A DNA stretch of 64,000 nt, from positions 5,974,001-6,038,000 of the forward strand of contig NZ_CP060828.1 in the NCBI RefSeq assembly GCF_014489635.1, in the 5' to 3' direction. This DNA comes from Streptomyces roseirectus. Its GTDB lineage: Bacteria; Actinomycetota; Actinomycetes; Streptomycetales; Streptomycetaceae. Shown piece after piece: positions 43,803 through 53,700 of this stretch. How positions within the stretch are numbered: position 1 is the first letter of the stretch; each line of letters starts with the position of its first letter. The notes below the pieces were generated by a model. That model saw nothing but the letters and a program-made list of their open reading frames with translations. It was not told the DNA's origin and made no database searches. The position numbers and the translations under genes were made by a program.

Positions 43803-45647
43803 GAAGAACCCCAGGCCCGGATCCTCCGGCGTCCCGACGAGCAACGCGCGGTCGAGGAGGACGTTGTTGTGCTCACAACTCGTCTCCGGGAGCATCACGC
43901 AGGCGTGACAGGCGGCGAGGTTGGTGCCGCCGGTGCCGGACGCCTCGGACTCGACGCAGAGGGGGTCGGACGAGCACCACTCGGCGCGCCGGACGGCCGA
44001 GCGGATCGTCCGGGCCAGGCGCTCGGGTTCGCCCTGGGCGACGAGCCCGCCGAGGCTGCCCGCGGAGTCGCTGGTCGCGGTGTGGACGAGGACCCCCGCC
44101 ATGTCGTCGGCGGCGTACAGGCGCTCGCGCAGTGCGGCGGCCGGGTAACCCGCCTCCAGACTCCACTCGTCGACGAGGACATGGGCCAGGGTGTGCAGCA
44201 GGACCATGCGGGGGGTGGCGGGGGAGAGGGGGATCGGAGCCGTGTCCCCCGCGCGCTGCTCCAGCAGTTTCTGGTGGGCGGCGCGCATCCTCTCGACCCG
44301 GTGCGTCACCGCGTCCGTCTTCTCCCAGGCGCCGAGTCGTTCCTCGTCCAGGCGGAGGAAGACCCCTTCGCCGTGGACCTGCATGGCGGGGAGCCACGGC
44401 AGCGTGGTGTCGGAGAGCGGGACCTCGTTCGATCCGGTCGTCGTGTCGGGCTCGGCGAGGCGGGTGAACGCCGCCAGAGCCCGTACCTCGCGAAGCTTCT
44501 TGACCAGCATCGGGCCCGTCACGCCGAGGGGACGGAGCACGGTCGGGTCACCGATCGGCGTCTCGCAGACGAACTGCTCCTCGTGGGAACGCTCGCGCTC
44601 GTCGTTCCCCGCGCGCAGTCGCTCGTACTCCTTCTCGCGCAGGGCCCGGTAGCGGTGGTCGAAGGTGACCTCGGCCTCCCCCTGGGCGTCCTCCTCGCGC
44701 TCCGCGGCGAGGAGCGTCATCACCTCTTCGGCCGAGAGCGGGCTCGCGCCCTTGAAGACGACCTTGAGGGCGGCCTCCACCTCGACACGGCTCTCCAGAC
44801 TCCGAAGCACGTCCCAGTGCTCCGCGAGCGGATCCGCCCGCCCGTCGCTCCACGGCGGGATGGAGAGCGCGGACTTCAGCACGGGCTGCCACACGGCCGA
44901 GGAGCCACGCTGAAGGGTGCGCGGGGTCAGGGGGCAGGGCTTGAGGTCGGAGAAGGACGTACCGAGCCAGGGGCGGGCGCCGAGACAGCGAAGTCCCAGA
45001 TCCTTGAGGGCGTTTCTGCGGAACGACCCCTCCATCGACACCTCCGGCACCCCACAGGTGCACGAGACGAGGATCGACCGGAGCGACGAACTACGGCCGG
45101 ACGTACGCAGTTTGAGGATCCCGCCGCACTGCCCGGCGATCGTGGCGCCCCGCTCGGTGCTGCGGTGCACCCACTGCCGGTACGGGAACTCGTCCAAGTG
45201 CCCCCCCTCGCAGGCGATCACGAAACGGGACGGGACGAGGTCGACCTCGCACGTGCCGCAGACGCTCCTGCCGGGCGGCGGGTTGAAGTCGCGGTGCCGG
45301 CGCAGGTCGCCGCACTCGGGGCAGGAGTGCATCAGGGGGAACCGGCGGACTCGGACGCCGTCCCTGCTGGTGTCGTCGGACGCGGGCGGCAGCCGGAAGT
45401 ACCGGACGCCCAGGAGCCGGGCGAGACGCCGTTCGTGGATCACCGGGGCCTCGTCCGCGCTCCACTGTTCGTCGGCCCGGTCGAGACCGGAGACGATGAA
45501 GGACTCCTGGTCGACGGCCACGAGCGAGCCCACGCCGTACGTGGTGATCGCCTGCGCGCGCCGGACCGTGCCCCGGCGGGGCAGGTTGCGGGCGGGCGCG
45601 GCGTCGCTCGCGCCGGCCCGGCGGCGGCGTGCGGGGGGCGGGGTCAT
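43779..45647 (-). CDS. DrmB-like DUF1998 protein
   Basis: 622 aa from ATG 45647, which overlaps the stop of the helicase gene (ATGA). N-terminal zinc region (HSCPECGDLRRHRDF, VCGTCEVDL) followed by the DrmB hallmark ACEGGHLDEFPYRQWVH. C-terminal DUF1998 core: LLHTLAHVLVDEWSLEAGYP, SDSAGSLGGLV, DPLCVES and AACHACVMLPETSCEHNN with its cysteines intact. In DISARM, DrmA and DrmB form a DNA-binding/translocating complex that blocks incoming phage DNA. Last gene of the four-gene coupled operon. The role is inferred from the DrmA-DrmB pairing. Confidence 0.85.
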   Translation of the reverse strand: MTPPPARRRRAGASDAAPARNLPRRGTVRRAQAITTYGVGSLVAVDQESFIVSGLDRADEQWSADEAPVIHERRLARLLGVRYFRLPPASDDTSRDGVRVRRFPLMHSCPECGDLRRHRDFNPPPGRSVCGTCEVDLVPSRFVIACEGGHLDEFPYRQWVHRSTERGATIAGQCGGILKLRTSGRSSSLRSILVSCTCGVPEVSMEGSFRRNALKDLGLRCLGARPWLGTSFSDLKPCPLTPRTLQRGSSAVWQPVLKSALSIPPWSDGRADPLAEHWDVLRSLESRVEVEAALKVVFKGASPLSAEEVMTLLAAEREEDAQGEAEVTFDHRYRALREKEYERLRAGNDERERSHEEQFVCETPIGDPTVLRPLGVTGPMLVKKLREVRALAAFTRLAEPDTTTGSNEVPLSDTTLPWLPAMQVHGEGVFLRLDEERLGAWEKTDAVTHRVERMRAAHQKLLEQRAGDTAPIPLSPATPRMVLLHTLAHVLVDEWSLEAGYPAAALRERLYAADDMAGVLVHTATSDSAGSLGGLVAQGEPERLARTIRSAVRRAEWCSSDPLCVESEASGTGGTNLAACHACVMLPETSCEHNNVLLDRALLVGTPEDPGLGFFSEVVEER

Positions 45648-48600
45648 CGGGATGCCTCCATGAACAGGGCGGACTCGGCGTCGACGTCGCGCAGGCTCCA
45701 CAGCGTGGGCCATGCCTCGGCGTCCGCGGACTCGTCGTCGTACGACTTCAGGAGCGAGGGGACACGACTGCCCCGCCGGGGTTCGAAGAGCAGGCTGCCG
45801 TGGGTGTCGGCCTCGGCGCACCACCACTCGACGAACTCGTCGAAGGCGCGGGCCACCGCGCCGGCCTCCTCCTGCGTCACCGCGCGGACACGCTCCAGCA
45901 GCACCGGCTTGATCTCCTCGTACAGCAGGTGCTCGTAGGACTCGACCCGCCCCGCCGCCTCGTTCTCCCGCGCGGCCGGGACGAGGATCCGGGCCAGGGC
46001 GACGATCACCGCGTGCAGTCCCCGCTCACGGGCGCGGGCCGAGAAGGGGGTCACCGAGGTGGACTCGACCTCGCGGTACAGCGCCGAGTGGAAGTGCGCG
46101 AAGTTCTCGTAGTGGGAGCGGTCGCGGGAACGGGTCGCGTTGAGCATGACGGCGACGAGTCCGGGATGGGCGCGGCCGACGCGGCTGGTGGCCTGGATGT
46201 ACTCGGCGGTGGTCTGCGGCTGGCCCATGACGGCCATCAGACCGAGCCGGTCCACGTCGACGCCCACGGCGATCATGTTGGTGGCGAGGAGGACGTCCAC
46301 CGTGTCCTCGTCGGGGAGCCGCCTCTCGATGCCCTTGAGCCGGGAGGGGATCTCGCTGGCGTCGACCCGACTCGTCAGCTCCGAGTAGTTGGCCACGGTA
46401 CGGACGGGCACCCCCTCGCGCTCGGCGAGCAGTTCCAGGTAGGCCACCACGTCGTCGTGGACCTGGAGTTCGGCGGCGGACAGCAGCCGGAGGCTGTTGA
46501 AGTAGCCGACGAGGCTCCAGTACGCGTCACGCGTCGCGTCGTCCGTGTCGGCGTTCCGGGCCCGGTGCAGGAGGGTCGCGTACGTCCGGATCAGCAGGGT
46601 CGACTGACTCGTGCCCGGGGCCAGGAGACCGACGTAGCGGCGGCTCGACTTCTCCTCGCGCGGGGTCTCCACGGCGAACCAGGAGTCGCGGGAGTCCAGA
46701 CCGGCGGGCGGGAACTGCCGCACCTCACGCGCGAACAGGTGCCGGCCCTGGTCGGCGGCGCGGCGGATGGTCGCCGTGGAGGCGATCACCTTGGGACGGT
46801 TCGCGAGCGCGTCCACGGCGGTCTCGTACAGGCCGGTGAGTGTCCCCAACGGGCCCGAGATCAGGTGGAGTTCGTCCTGGACGATCAACTCGGGCGGCGG
46901 AGTGGGGTCGTTCGGGTCGTCACGGTTGAACAGGGCGGCGGTGTCCGGGCGCCACGGCATCGAGGCGAACTTGTCGACGGTGGCGATCACGAGGGTGGGA
47001 CGGGCGTCGTACACCGCCTCGTCGATCAGGTGGACCGGCAGGCCGTCGGCGAAGTCGCAGCCGGCGCCGGGGCAGCGGACGCGCATCCGCCGAGCCTCCT
47101 CGTCGACCTCGTACGCGCGGGCGTCGAAGCGGGTGCCGCACCAGGGGCAGGCGTGCAACTGGACGGGGTTCTCGGTGGTGAGCCGCTTGCCGGGGTCCCC
47201 GTGCAGCTCGGCGAGCTTCCGCGCGGCCTCGGCCAGCTTGTTGGGGGTCGCCGAACGCCCCACCCACATGCCGACGGAGAACTCCTCGCCGCCCAGCTCG
47301 GGCAGGTCGCGACGCATGCGCTCCATGGCGCACAGCAGGATCGCGGCACGCTCGAACTGTTGGAGCGTGAGCAGCCGCAGGGTGTAGCGCATGAGGACGG
47401 TGACGCCGCCGCCGGCCGTGCCCCGGCGGATCCGGCGCAGGAACGAGGTGAGCGCGATCAGCCCCAGGTACGCCTCCGTCTTGCCACCGCCGGTGGGGAA
47501 CCACAACAGGTCGGAGACCCCGCGGTCGCGGTGCTCGGGGTCGTCGATGCCCGCCAGACAGAGCAGCAGGAACGCGATCTGGAAGGGGCGCCAGCGGCCC
47601 GCGGCCGGGTCGGGGGAGCCGGCGCGGCCGTTCTTCACCCACACGCTGCGGGCCCGCTGATCGGCCATCACCCGGTTCGCCAGGCGGAACGCCCGCATCA
47701 GGTCGGGCTCGGACTCCAGCAGGTCGACGCCCTCCCGGATCCGGCCGAGCGCTTCACGGCACGCCGCCACCTGCGCCAGGGCGGGCTCACCGTGCGGGGT
47801 GTCGGCCAGGGCGTCCGCCTCGGTCGCCTTGCGGTCGATCCACCTCTCGTAGCCCGTGGCGAGCCCCCGCAGCGCGTCCAGGATCTCGGCGTCCTCGCCC
47901 TCCGCCAGGCCGAGCATGGACAGGGCCGAGCTGTCGATCTCCGGGTTGGAGTCGGTGAGCAGCACCTCCACGGAGGGCACGAACGCGCTGCGCACCTCGG
48001 CGACGGCGGCCAGGACGGTGTCGGTCACACCGATCGGCGGCGGCGTCCAGTCCCACTCGGCGGCGCAGCCGTGACCGACCGCGAAGGTCGGGGCGTGCCG
48101 GTGCAGCAACCGGCTGGTGGTGACGTCGTCGTCGGAGGACCCCGCCGGGGCGGGGCGTTCGACGAAGACGGAGGCACCGTTCGCCGCGCGGACCGTGAGC
48201 CCGCACTGGAACAGGGAGAACGCGTCCTGGAGCTCGCGCTCGCCGACCCGGTGGGTGTTGACCAGGGTGACGGTGATCGTGACCGTGCCGGTGACCGGGT
48301 CGGGTCGGCGGACGTTGGCGCTCAGCGCGACCCCGTCGGCGAGTTCCCTCTCCCACCTGGGATCGGGCGCGGACACGTCGATCTCCTGCTCGGGCAGGAC
48401 GAGTTCCCGGCGCCGCCACTGCTCCCGCTGGTCGGAGGTGGTGCGGGCCTCGGCGCGCCGGGCCGGCACCGGCCTGCCCTCCGCGTCGGTGGGCACGTAG
48501 ACGGCGGCGCGCGCCGCGACCACGATCGCCCGCGTGCCCCGGGCCACCGCGAACGTGAGCCCCATGGACGAGGGACGCCGTGCCCGCGCCGCGCCGACCT

Positions 48601-48895
48601 CCCGCGCGGTGCCGGACTCCTCGACATCGTCCTTCGCGCGCTGAGGTTCGTCGTCCAGGCCGTCGTGCTCGGCCTCGTCCTCCGCCAACCGTCGCGCCGC
48701 CGCCGCGTCCGCCGCGCGGGGATACAGCACGCCGGTCGGGTAACGGTCGATCGGCGCGTCCTGGGTCAGGACCTCGTCCCGGTCGTCCGGCCCGGCGTCC
48801 GGGGCCGGGCCGAGGAGTTCGCGACGGAGCCCCACCAGCAGTTCCTCGTCCCGGACCCGATAGTGCTCGGCGTGCCGGCCCGTGACCCGCGTCAT
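45644..48895 (-). CDS. DrmA-like superfamily II helicase
   Basis: 1083 aa from ATG 48895 (ATGA overlap with the UvrD-like gene). Walker A FPTGGGKTEAYLGL (~residues 466-479), motif II VQDELHLISGP, motif III ASTATI, an embedded zinc motif (CPWCG...CPGAGCD) and motif VI QATSRVGRAHP. The long N-terminal half (~450 residues) is beta-rich and unassigned. The DELH helicase with inserted zinc ribbon next to a DUF1998 gene is the DISARM DrmA-DrmB arrangement; DrmC is missing here. Confidence 0.85.
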   Translation of the reverse strand: MTRVTGRHAEHYRVRDEELLVGLRRELLGPAPDAGPDDRDEVLTQDAPIDRYPTGVLYPRAADAAAARRLAEDEAEHDGLDDEPQRAKDDVEESGTAREVGAARARRPSSMGLTFAVARGTRAIVVAARAAVYVPTDAEGRPVPARRAEARTTSDQREQWRRRELVLPEQEIDVSAPDPRWERELADGVALSANVRRPDPVTGTVTITVTLVNTHRVGERELQDAFSLFQCGLTVRAANGASVFVERPAPAGSSDDDVTTSRLLHRHAPTFAVGHGCAAEWDWTPPPIGVTDTVLAAVAEVRSAFVPSVEVLLTDSNPEIDSSALSMLGLAEGEDAEILDALRGLATGYERWIDRKATEADALADTPHGEPALAQVAACREALGRIREGVDLLESEPDLMRAFRLANRVMADQRARSVWVKNGRAGSPDPAAGRWRPFQIAFLLLCLAGIDDPEHRDRGVSDLLWFPTGGGKTEAYLGLIALTSFLRRIRRGTAGGGVTVLMRYTLRLLTLQQFERAAILLCAMERMRRDLPELGGEEFSVGMWVGRSATPNKLAEAARKLAELHGDPGKRLTTENPVQLHACPWCGTRFDARAYEVDEEARRMRVRCPGAGCDFADGLPVHLIDEAVYDARPTLVIATVDKFASMPWRPDTAALFNRDDPNDPTPPPELIVQDELHLISGPLGTLTGLYETAVDALANRPKVIASTATIRRAADQGRHLFAREVRQFPPAGLDSRDSWFAVETPREEKSSRRYVGLLAPGTSQSTLLIRTYATLLHRARNADTDDATRDAYWSLVGYFNSLRLLSAAELQVHDDVVAYLELLAEREGVPVRTVANYSELTSRVDASEIPSRLKGIERRLPDEDTVDVLLATNMIAVGVDVDRLGLMAVMGQPQTTAEYIQATSRVGRAHPGLVAVMLNATRSRDRSHYENFAHFHSALYREVESTSVTPFSARARERGLHAVIVALARILVPAARENEAAGRVESYEHLLYEEIKPVLLERVRAVTQEEAGAVARAFDEFVEWWCAEADTHGSLLFEPRRGSRVPSLLKSYDDESADAEAWPTLWSLRDVDAESALFMEASR

Positions 48896-50793
48896 GCGTC
48901 CCGCTCCTCGTCGTCCGTCCGTCGAAATCTTCCGATCCCGGTGAGCCGGGGGACGATCCACACGCCCCGCTCGCCGAGCCCCGCGTTGGCACCGGCGGCG
49001 ACACCGCCCGACACGGTCTCCAGGGTGTCGACCCGCAGCCCGTGGATCTCGTCGGGCCACCACGGGTCCCACGCCCGGTTCACCTTCTGCACCTGGAACA
49101 ACTCCTCGCGGAACCGCTCCGACATCTCGCCGATCTCCCGTCCCTCGTGCGTCAACGCGTACGGCGGACTCTGGAACTCACCCATCGGCATGTCGTGCCG
49201 CTTGCGCAGCACCACCTCCGACCCGGGGCCCACCCGTTCGAGGAGGTATGCCTGGGTCGCCGGCGCGTCGGTCGCGGAACCGGGCGGAGTGTCCCGGCAG
49301 ACGTCACCCGCCTCGGCGACGACGCCGAACCGGTCGTACGACCGCCACCCCCCCACGTACCGGCGGCCGTTCTTCCGGCCCCCCGCCCTCTTGAGGATCG
49401 GCGGCTCCGGCGGCGCCGCGTGATAGAGGTCCTGGCGGGCGCGCGTCATCGCCACGTACAGGGCCCGCGCCTCGGCCGGCAGGTCCAACTCCTCCTTGTG
49501 CAGCTTGCGCAGCTCGGCGACGGACGGCGGGGTCAGGACGATCACCCGGTCGAACTCCAGGCCCTTGGCCCGGTGCACGGTGGAGACGACGATCCGCGCC
49601 GCCTCCGGGTCGGCCGCCTCGTCCGGGAATCTGCCGTCGACGACCGTCCCGCGCAACCGCTCCAGGTCGAGGAACCCGCGCCCGGCCGACCGCGTGGCCC
49701 GCCGCAGCACCGTCCACAGGGCGTCCGCGTTCGGCTCGTACGGCAGCGGGATCCCCGCCAGCAGGGCGCGGAACCGGTCCTCGGTGAGACCGGTCGCCCC
49801 GGTACGGCGCAACAGCTCCGCCACCCAGTACGGCACCGGCCGCTCCTCCAGGGGACGCCGCAGCCGGTGCTCGACGCCGTGCTCGTACAACAGACCGGAG
49901 ACCACCAGGGCCTGGCGGTTGTCGCGGGTGAGGATCGCGCAGGTGTCGGTGAGGTCGCGCAGCCCGTCCAGCACGAAGCCGTCGGTGAGGTCGCCCATGC
50001 CGTTCGCCGGTTCCAGGAGCAGATCGCGCAACTCCTCGTAGAGTTCCGCCGCCTCGTCCGCGTCGGTGACCTCCTGGAGGCGGGGGCCGTACGGCAACGC
50101 GATCCGGGCCTCGGGCGTGATCGCCCGGAAGTTCCGGGTGAGACGCAGCTCCACCAGGTCGTCGGGGTACGAGCACCGCAGCCACTCGAAGAACCGGCCG
50201 GTCTCGTCGGCGCGTTCGACCGGGTCCTCGATCTGGAAGCCGTAGACCGACTGGGCGGCGTCGCCGACCACGGTGAAGCCGCACGTCTCCTGGTAGCGGT
50301 CGAGCAGCGTCTCCACCAGCTCCCGGCGCACCCCCAACAGGTCCTGCACCTCGTCGATCACCACATGGGCGGGCGGCGTCGCGTCACCGGCCTCCAGCGC
50401 GCCCTTCCCGACCGCCTCGGCTGCCGCCCCGATCCGCTCGTCGAAGGACGCCGCGCCCCACTCCCGGTCCGGGTACGCCTGGACGAGCACCCCGTACGCC
50501 CACGCGTCGAAGGTCTGCGCCCGCACCCGCCGGGCACGCTCCCCGTGCCGGGCGATCCGCTCCCGCAACTCACGGGCGGCGGCCCGGGAGAAGGTCAGCA
50601 CCAGGATCTCGGCGGCCTCCAGAGCCTCCTCGGGATCCTCGTGCCCGCACAGCGCGTCCAGCCGACGCACCAGCGTGTGCGTCTTCCCCGCCCCGGCCCC
50701 GGCCGTGACCAGCACCCGCGCGTCCCAGGGCTGCTCGACCACGGCCCGCTGCTCGTCGGTGAGCGGTGGGCTGTCGAGATAGGCGTCGGTCAC
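48892..50793 (-). CDS. UvrD/PcrA-like superfamily I helicase
   Basis: 633 aa from GTG 50793 (GTGA overlap with the preceding gene). Motifs: LTDEQRAVV (Q motif), VTAGAGAGKTHTLVRRL, VVIDEVQDL, VVGDAAQSVYGF, RNFRAI, STVHRAKGLEFDRVIV and LYVAMTRARQDLY. Short for a UvrD family member, with a unique C-terminal ~100 residues after the helicase core. Probably a 3'-5' DNA translocase. It lies between the fusion helicase and DrmA in the operon; not part of known DISARM sets. Confidence 0.92.
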   Translation of the reverse strand: MTDAYLDSPPLTDEQRAVVEQPWDARVLVTAGAGAGKTHTLVRRLDALCGHEDPEEALEAAEILVLTFSRAAARELRERIARHGERARRVRAQTFDAWAYGVLVQAYPDREWGAASFDERIGAAAEAVGKGALEAGDATPPAHVVIDEVQDLLGVRRELVETLLDRYQETCGFTVVGDAAQSVYGFQIEDPVERADETGRFFEWLRCSYPDDLVELRLTRNFRAITPEARIALPYGPRLQEVTDADEAAELYEELRDLLLEPANGMGDLTDGFVLDGLRDLTDTCAILTRDNRQALVVSGLLYEHGVEHRLRRPLEERPVPYWVAELLRRTGATGLTEDRFRALLAGIPLPYEPNADALWTVLRRATRSAGRGFLDLERLRGTVVDGRFPDEAADPEAARIVVSTVHRAKGLEFDRVIVLTPPSVAELRKLHKEELDLPAEARALYVAMTRARQDLYHAAPPEPPILKRAGGRKNGRRYVGGWRSYDRFGVVAEAGDVCRDTPPGSATDAPATQAYLLERVGPGSEVVLRKRHDMPMGEFQSPPYALTHEGREIGEMSERFREELFQVQKVNRAWDPWWPDEIHGLRVDTLETVSGGVAAGANAGLGERGVWIVPRLTGIGRFRRTDDEERDA

Positions 50794-53700
50794 GTGCGGC
50801 TCCACAGGTGCTCGAACTGGGTGAAGGCGAGCTGGGTGTCGAAGTTGGCGATGTTGTCGCTGACGTTGAGGATCAGGCAGCTCTCCTTGCCGCCGTTCTT
50901 GGGCCCGCGCAGGCCGCGGCCGATCATCTGCTGGTACACGTTGGTGCTGTAGACCGGGCGGGCCACGACCACCGCGCGGGTCGCCGGAGCGTCGAAACCC
51001 TGGGTGAGGACACCGTAGTTGGTGAGCACCCGGGTGCGGCCGCTGCGGAAGTTCTCGATACGGGTACGGCGGTCCTGCGCGCTGGTCGTCGAGTCCACGG
51101 CGGCGGACGGCACACCCCGGTCGTTGAGCATGGCCGCCAGGTACTTGGCGTTGTCGACGGACGTGGCGAAGAGCAAAGTCGGCCAGTCGTCCGGCAGTTC
51201 GGCCACCGAGTCGACGATCCGTCGGCTGCGCTCGTGGTCGTCGGCGAGTCGTTGCTCGGCGGCTCGGGAGAGCATCGCCATGCGGTCGGCGTAGGTCTTC
51301 TCGTCCTGGGTCAGTTCGATCCGACCGCCTTCCAGGGTGCGGTGCTCGACCTGGGCGAGCATGCCCCACTCCTGGAGGTCGCGGTACGGGTCGCCCGAGG
51401 GGAAGACACCCTCGTCGAGACGCCTGTCGCCGAAGCGGGTGACCAGACGGCGGGTCTCGTCCTCGTTCCTGTTGCGGAACGGGGTCGCGGTCAGGCCCAG
51501 CAGATGCCGACCGGTCTCGTACTGGGTCAGGCCCAACTCCCCCAGGATCTGGGTGTATCGCTTGGAGATGGCGAAGTGCGCCTCGTCCACGATCACCAGC
51601 GCGGCCTGCCGCAGCCACGCGTACTGGTCGGTGCCAAGACAGCGTTCCAGCTTCGCGTCGGTGGCGACCACGAGATGGGGGTGATCGACGACGTTCCCGA
51701 CCTCGTTGCCGCTCCAGAGCCGGCTGATGGTGAGCGGGCGTTCCGCTCCGACCTTGCTCCAGACGAACTTCCAGCTCTGCACGGCCTGTTCGCACAGCTC
51801 CTCGGTCTGGGCGATCCACAGCAGGGGGCCCTTGAGGTCGCCGACGCGCTTGACCCAGCGGATCACGGCCTCGGCGGTGACCCGGGTCTTGCCGGCGCCG
51901 GTGGGCAGCGAGAGCATGCCGCGCTGCGGCGCCAACCGGTCGAGCATCGTGGAGATGTTGCGGACCAGATCCTCCTGGTAGGTGTGGAGGCTCGGGAAGT
52001 CCCGGGGGCCCGCGACGGTCTCGGACGAGGGCGGAGCCGGAGTCCGCGATCCGGCGAACGCGGCCGGCAGCCTCAGATCAGAGACGAACGCGACGGCCGC
52101 CGCCGAACCCGTGTAACCGACCGGCGCGTCGGGGAACCGGGCCTGGATGTCCCGGGCGTGCTGCTGGAGCACGCCGTCGCCGTGCGCGTTGAACGCCATC
52201 TGCGCGATCCGGCGCCCCGTCGGCTCCGTGCCGTCGGTCGCCCGCAGCTCGGCCTCCATCAGCCCCTCGGGGAGCCCGGAGCGGAGCGCGTCCGCACCGA
52301 TCAGGAGCTCGATCTTGTCGACCACGTCCTCGGTGTCGCGCACGGCCTTCCGCGCGGCCCGCATCGAGCTGTCCCGCTCCATGCGCTCCTGCTGCTCCAG
52401 TACGGCCTTGCAGCCCGCCGCCCCGAGCCCCAGCCCCAGCTCGGCGTCGATCAGCCGCAGCATCGGCTCGGGTGCCAGCGGCACGCGGACCTTCACCGTG
52501 TTGTCCTGCCGGACGGACTTCAACGGAGAGGCGTGCGTGCCGTTCGGGGTCCGGGTGACCTCCTCCAGCTCGCCGCACCGCTGTACCAGACTGTTGCGGT
52601 TGGCGCCGTTCAACCGCTGCCGCAGGGCCGGGTACAACTCGACCAGCGGAACGGGCTCGCCCTCCGGGACCTCGCGGGTCTCCTTGCTGATCACGTCGGA
52701 GTAGCGGAGCATGCCCCACTTCTCGACCATCAGCTCGGCGTCGTCGGTCGTCGGCACGAGCAGCGCGGGCAACTGCTCGGCACGCAGCGCCCGGTACTCG
52801 GCGGTGCCGACGGCGACGGTGATCTCGCCGTCGGGGCGGGTGCCCCAGGCGTCCCCGATCCGGCACCGGGTCAGGGAGTCCTCGGGGAAGTCCGCGCCGA
52901 ACCGGGTCAGCATCACGTAGGTGGCGCCCACGAAGGTGTCGTCCTCGCTGCGGGACACCTCGTCGAGGAGCGTGACCCAGCGGTCGGCCGGGACCTCGTC
53001 GACGGTGGTCGGCAGGCGCAGCTTGCGGGCCTTCTCGGGGGAGAGGTCGGCGACCGGCAGCACGTCGCGGTAGCCGGCGAGCTGAGGCCCGACGGCCTCC
53101 GTGAGCGGCTTGATCCCCTGGGAGGTGGAGACGGTGCCGTACTGCTTGAGCAGCCAGCGGATGGGTGAGATCACCGCCTTGCGGGTGCCGGCCTGCGCGC
53201 CCACCTGGAGCGTCCAGTTGTCCACCACGGCGTCGTCGGGCAGCGCCTTCAGGAAGGCGGCGCGGGACTCCTCGGAGAGCGCGCGGAAGAGGTGGAGCGG
53301 GCCGCCGATCGCGGCGCCCTCGAACTTCGTCCGGCTCAGCGAGGGGCGCGGCGCGCTGGGGGCCAGGTTGCGCAGGTAGGCGGCGTGGACGGCCTCCCGG
53401 TACTCCTCGAACCACTGCTCGCCCACCTCGGGGCGCACCCCACCGACCGGCCGTTCCCGCAGGCCGACCTGGGCGAAGAAGGGCGCGTCGTCGGAGTGGA
53501 ACCCCATGTCGACGGCGACGCTCGGGTCGCGTTCCGCGGTCACCACGGTGCCCGGCAGCATGCAGTCCTCGATCGGCCGGAACTGCCCGGCGGCGGTGCG
53601 GACGCGGAGCGTCGAGCGCGGGTCGGGGACCCGCTCCAGGACCTTGTGCGCCAGGTGACGGACACCGGCCTGGCGGAACAGCTCCCAGAACCGTTCCCAG

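Noticed and set aside
45629..49423. 1264-residue open frame opposite the DrmA-like gene
   Set aside because: Shadow frame typical of high-G+C DNA; the minus strand has clear helicase motifs and coupled starts.
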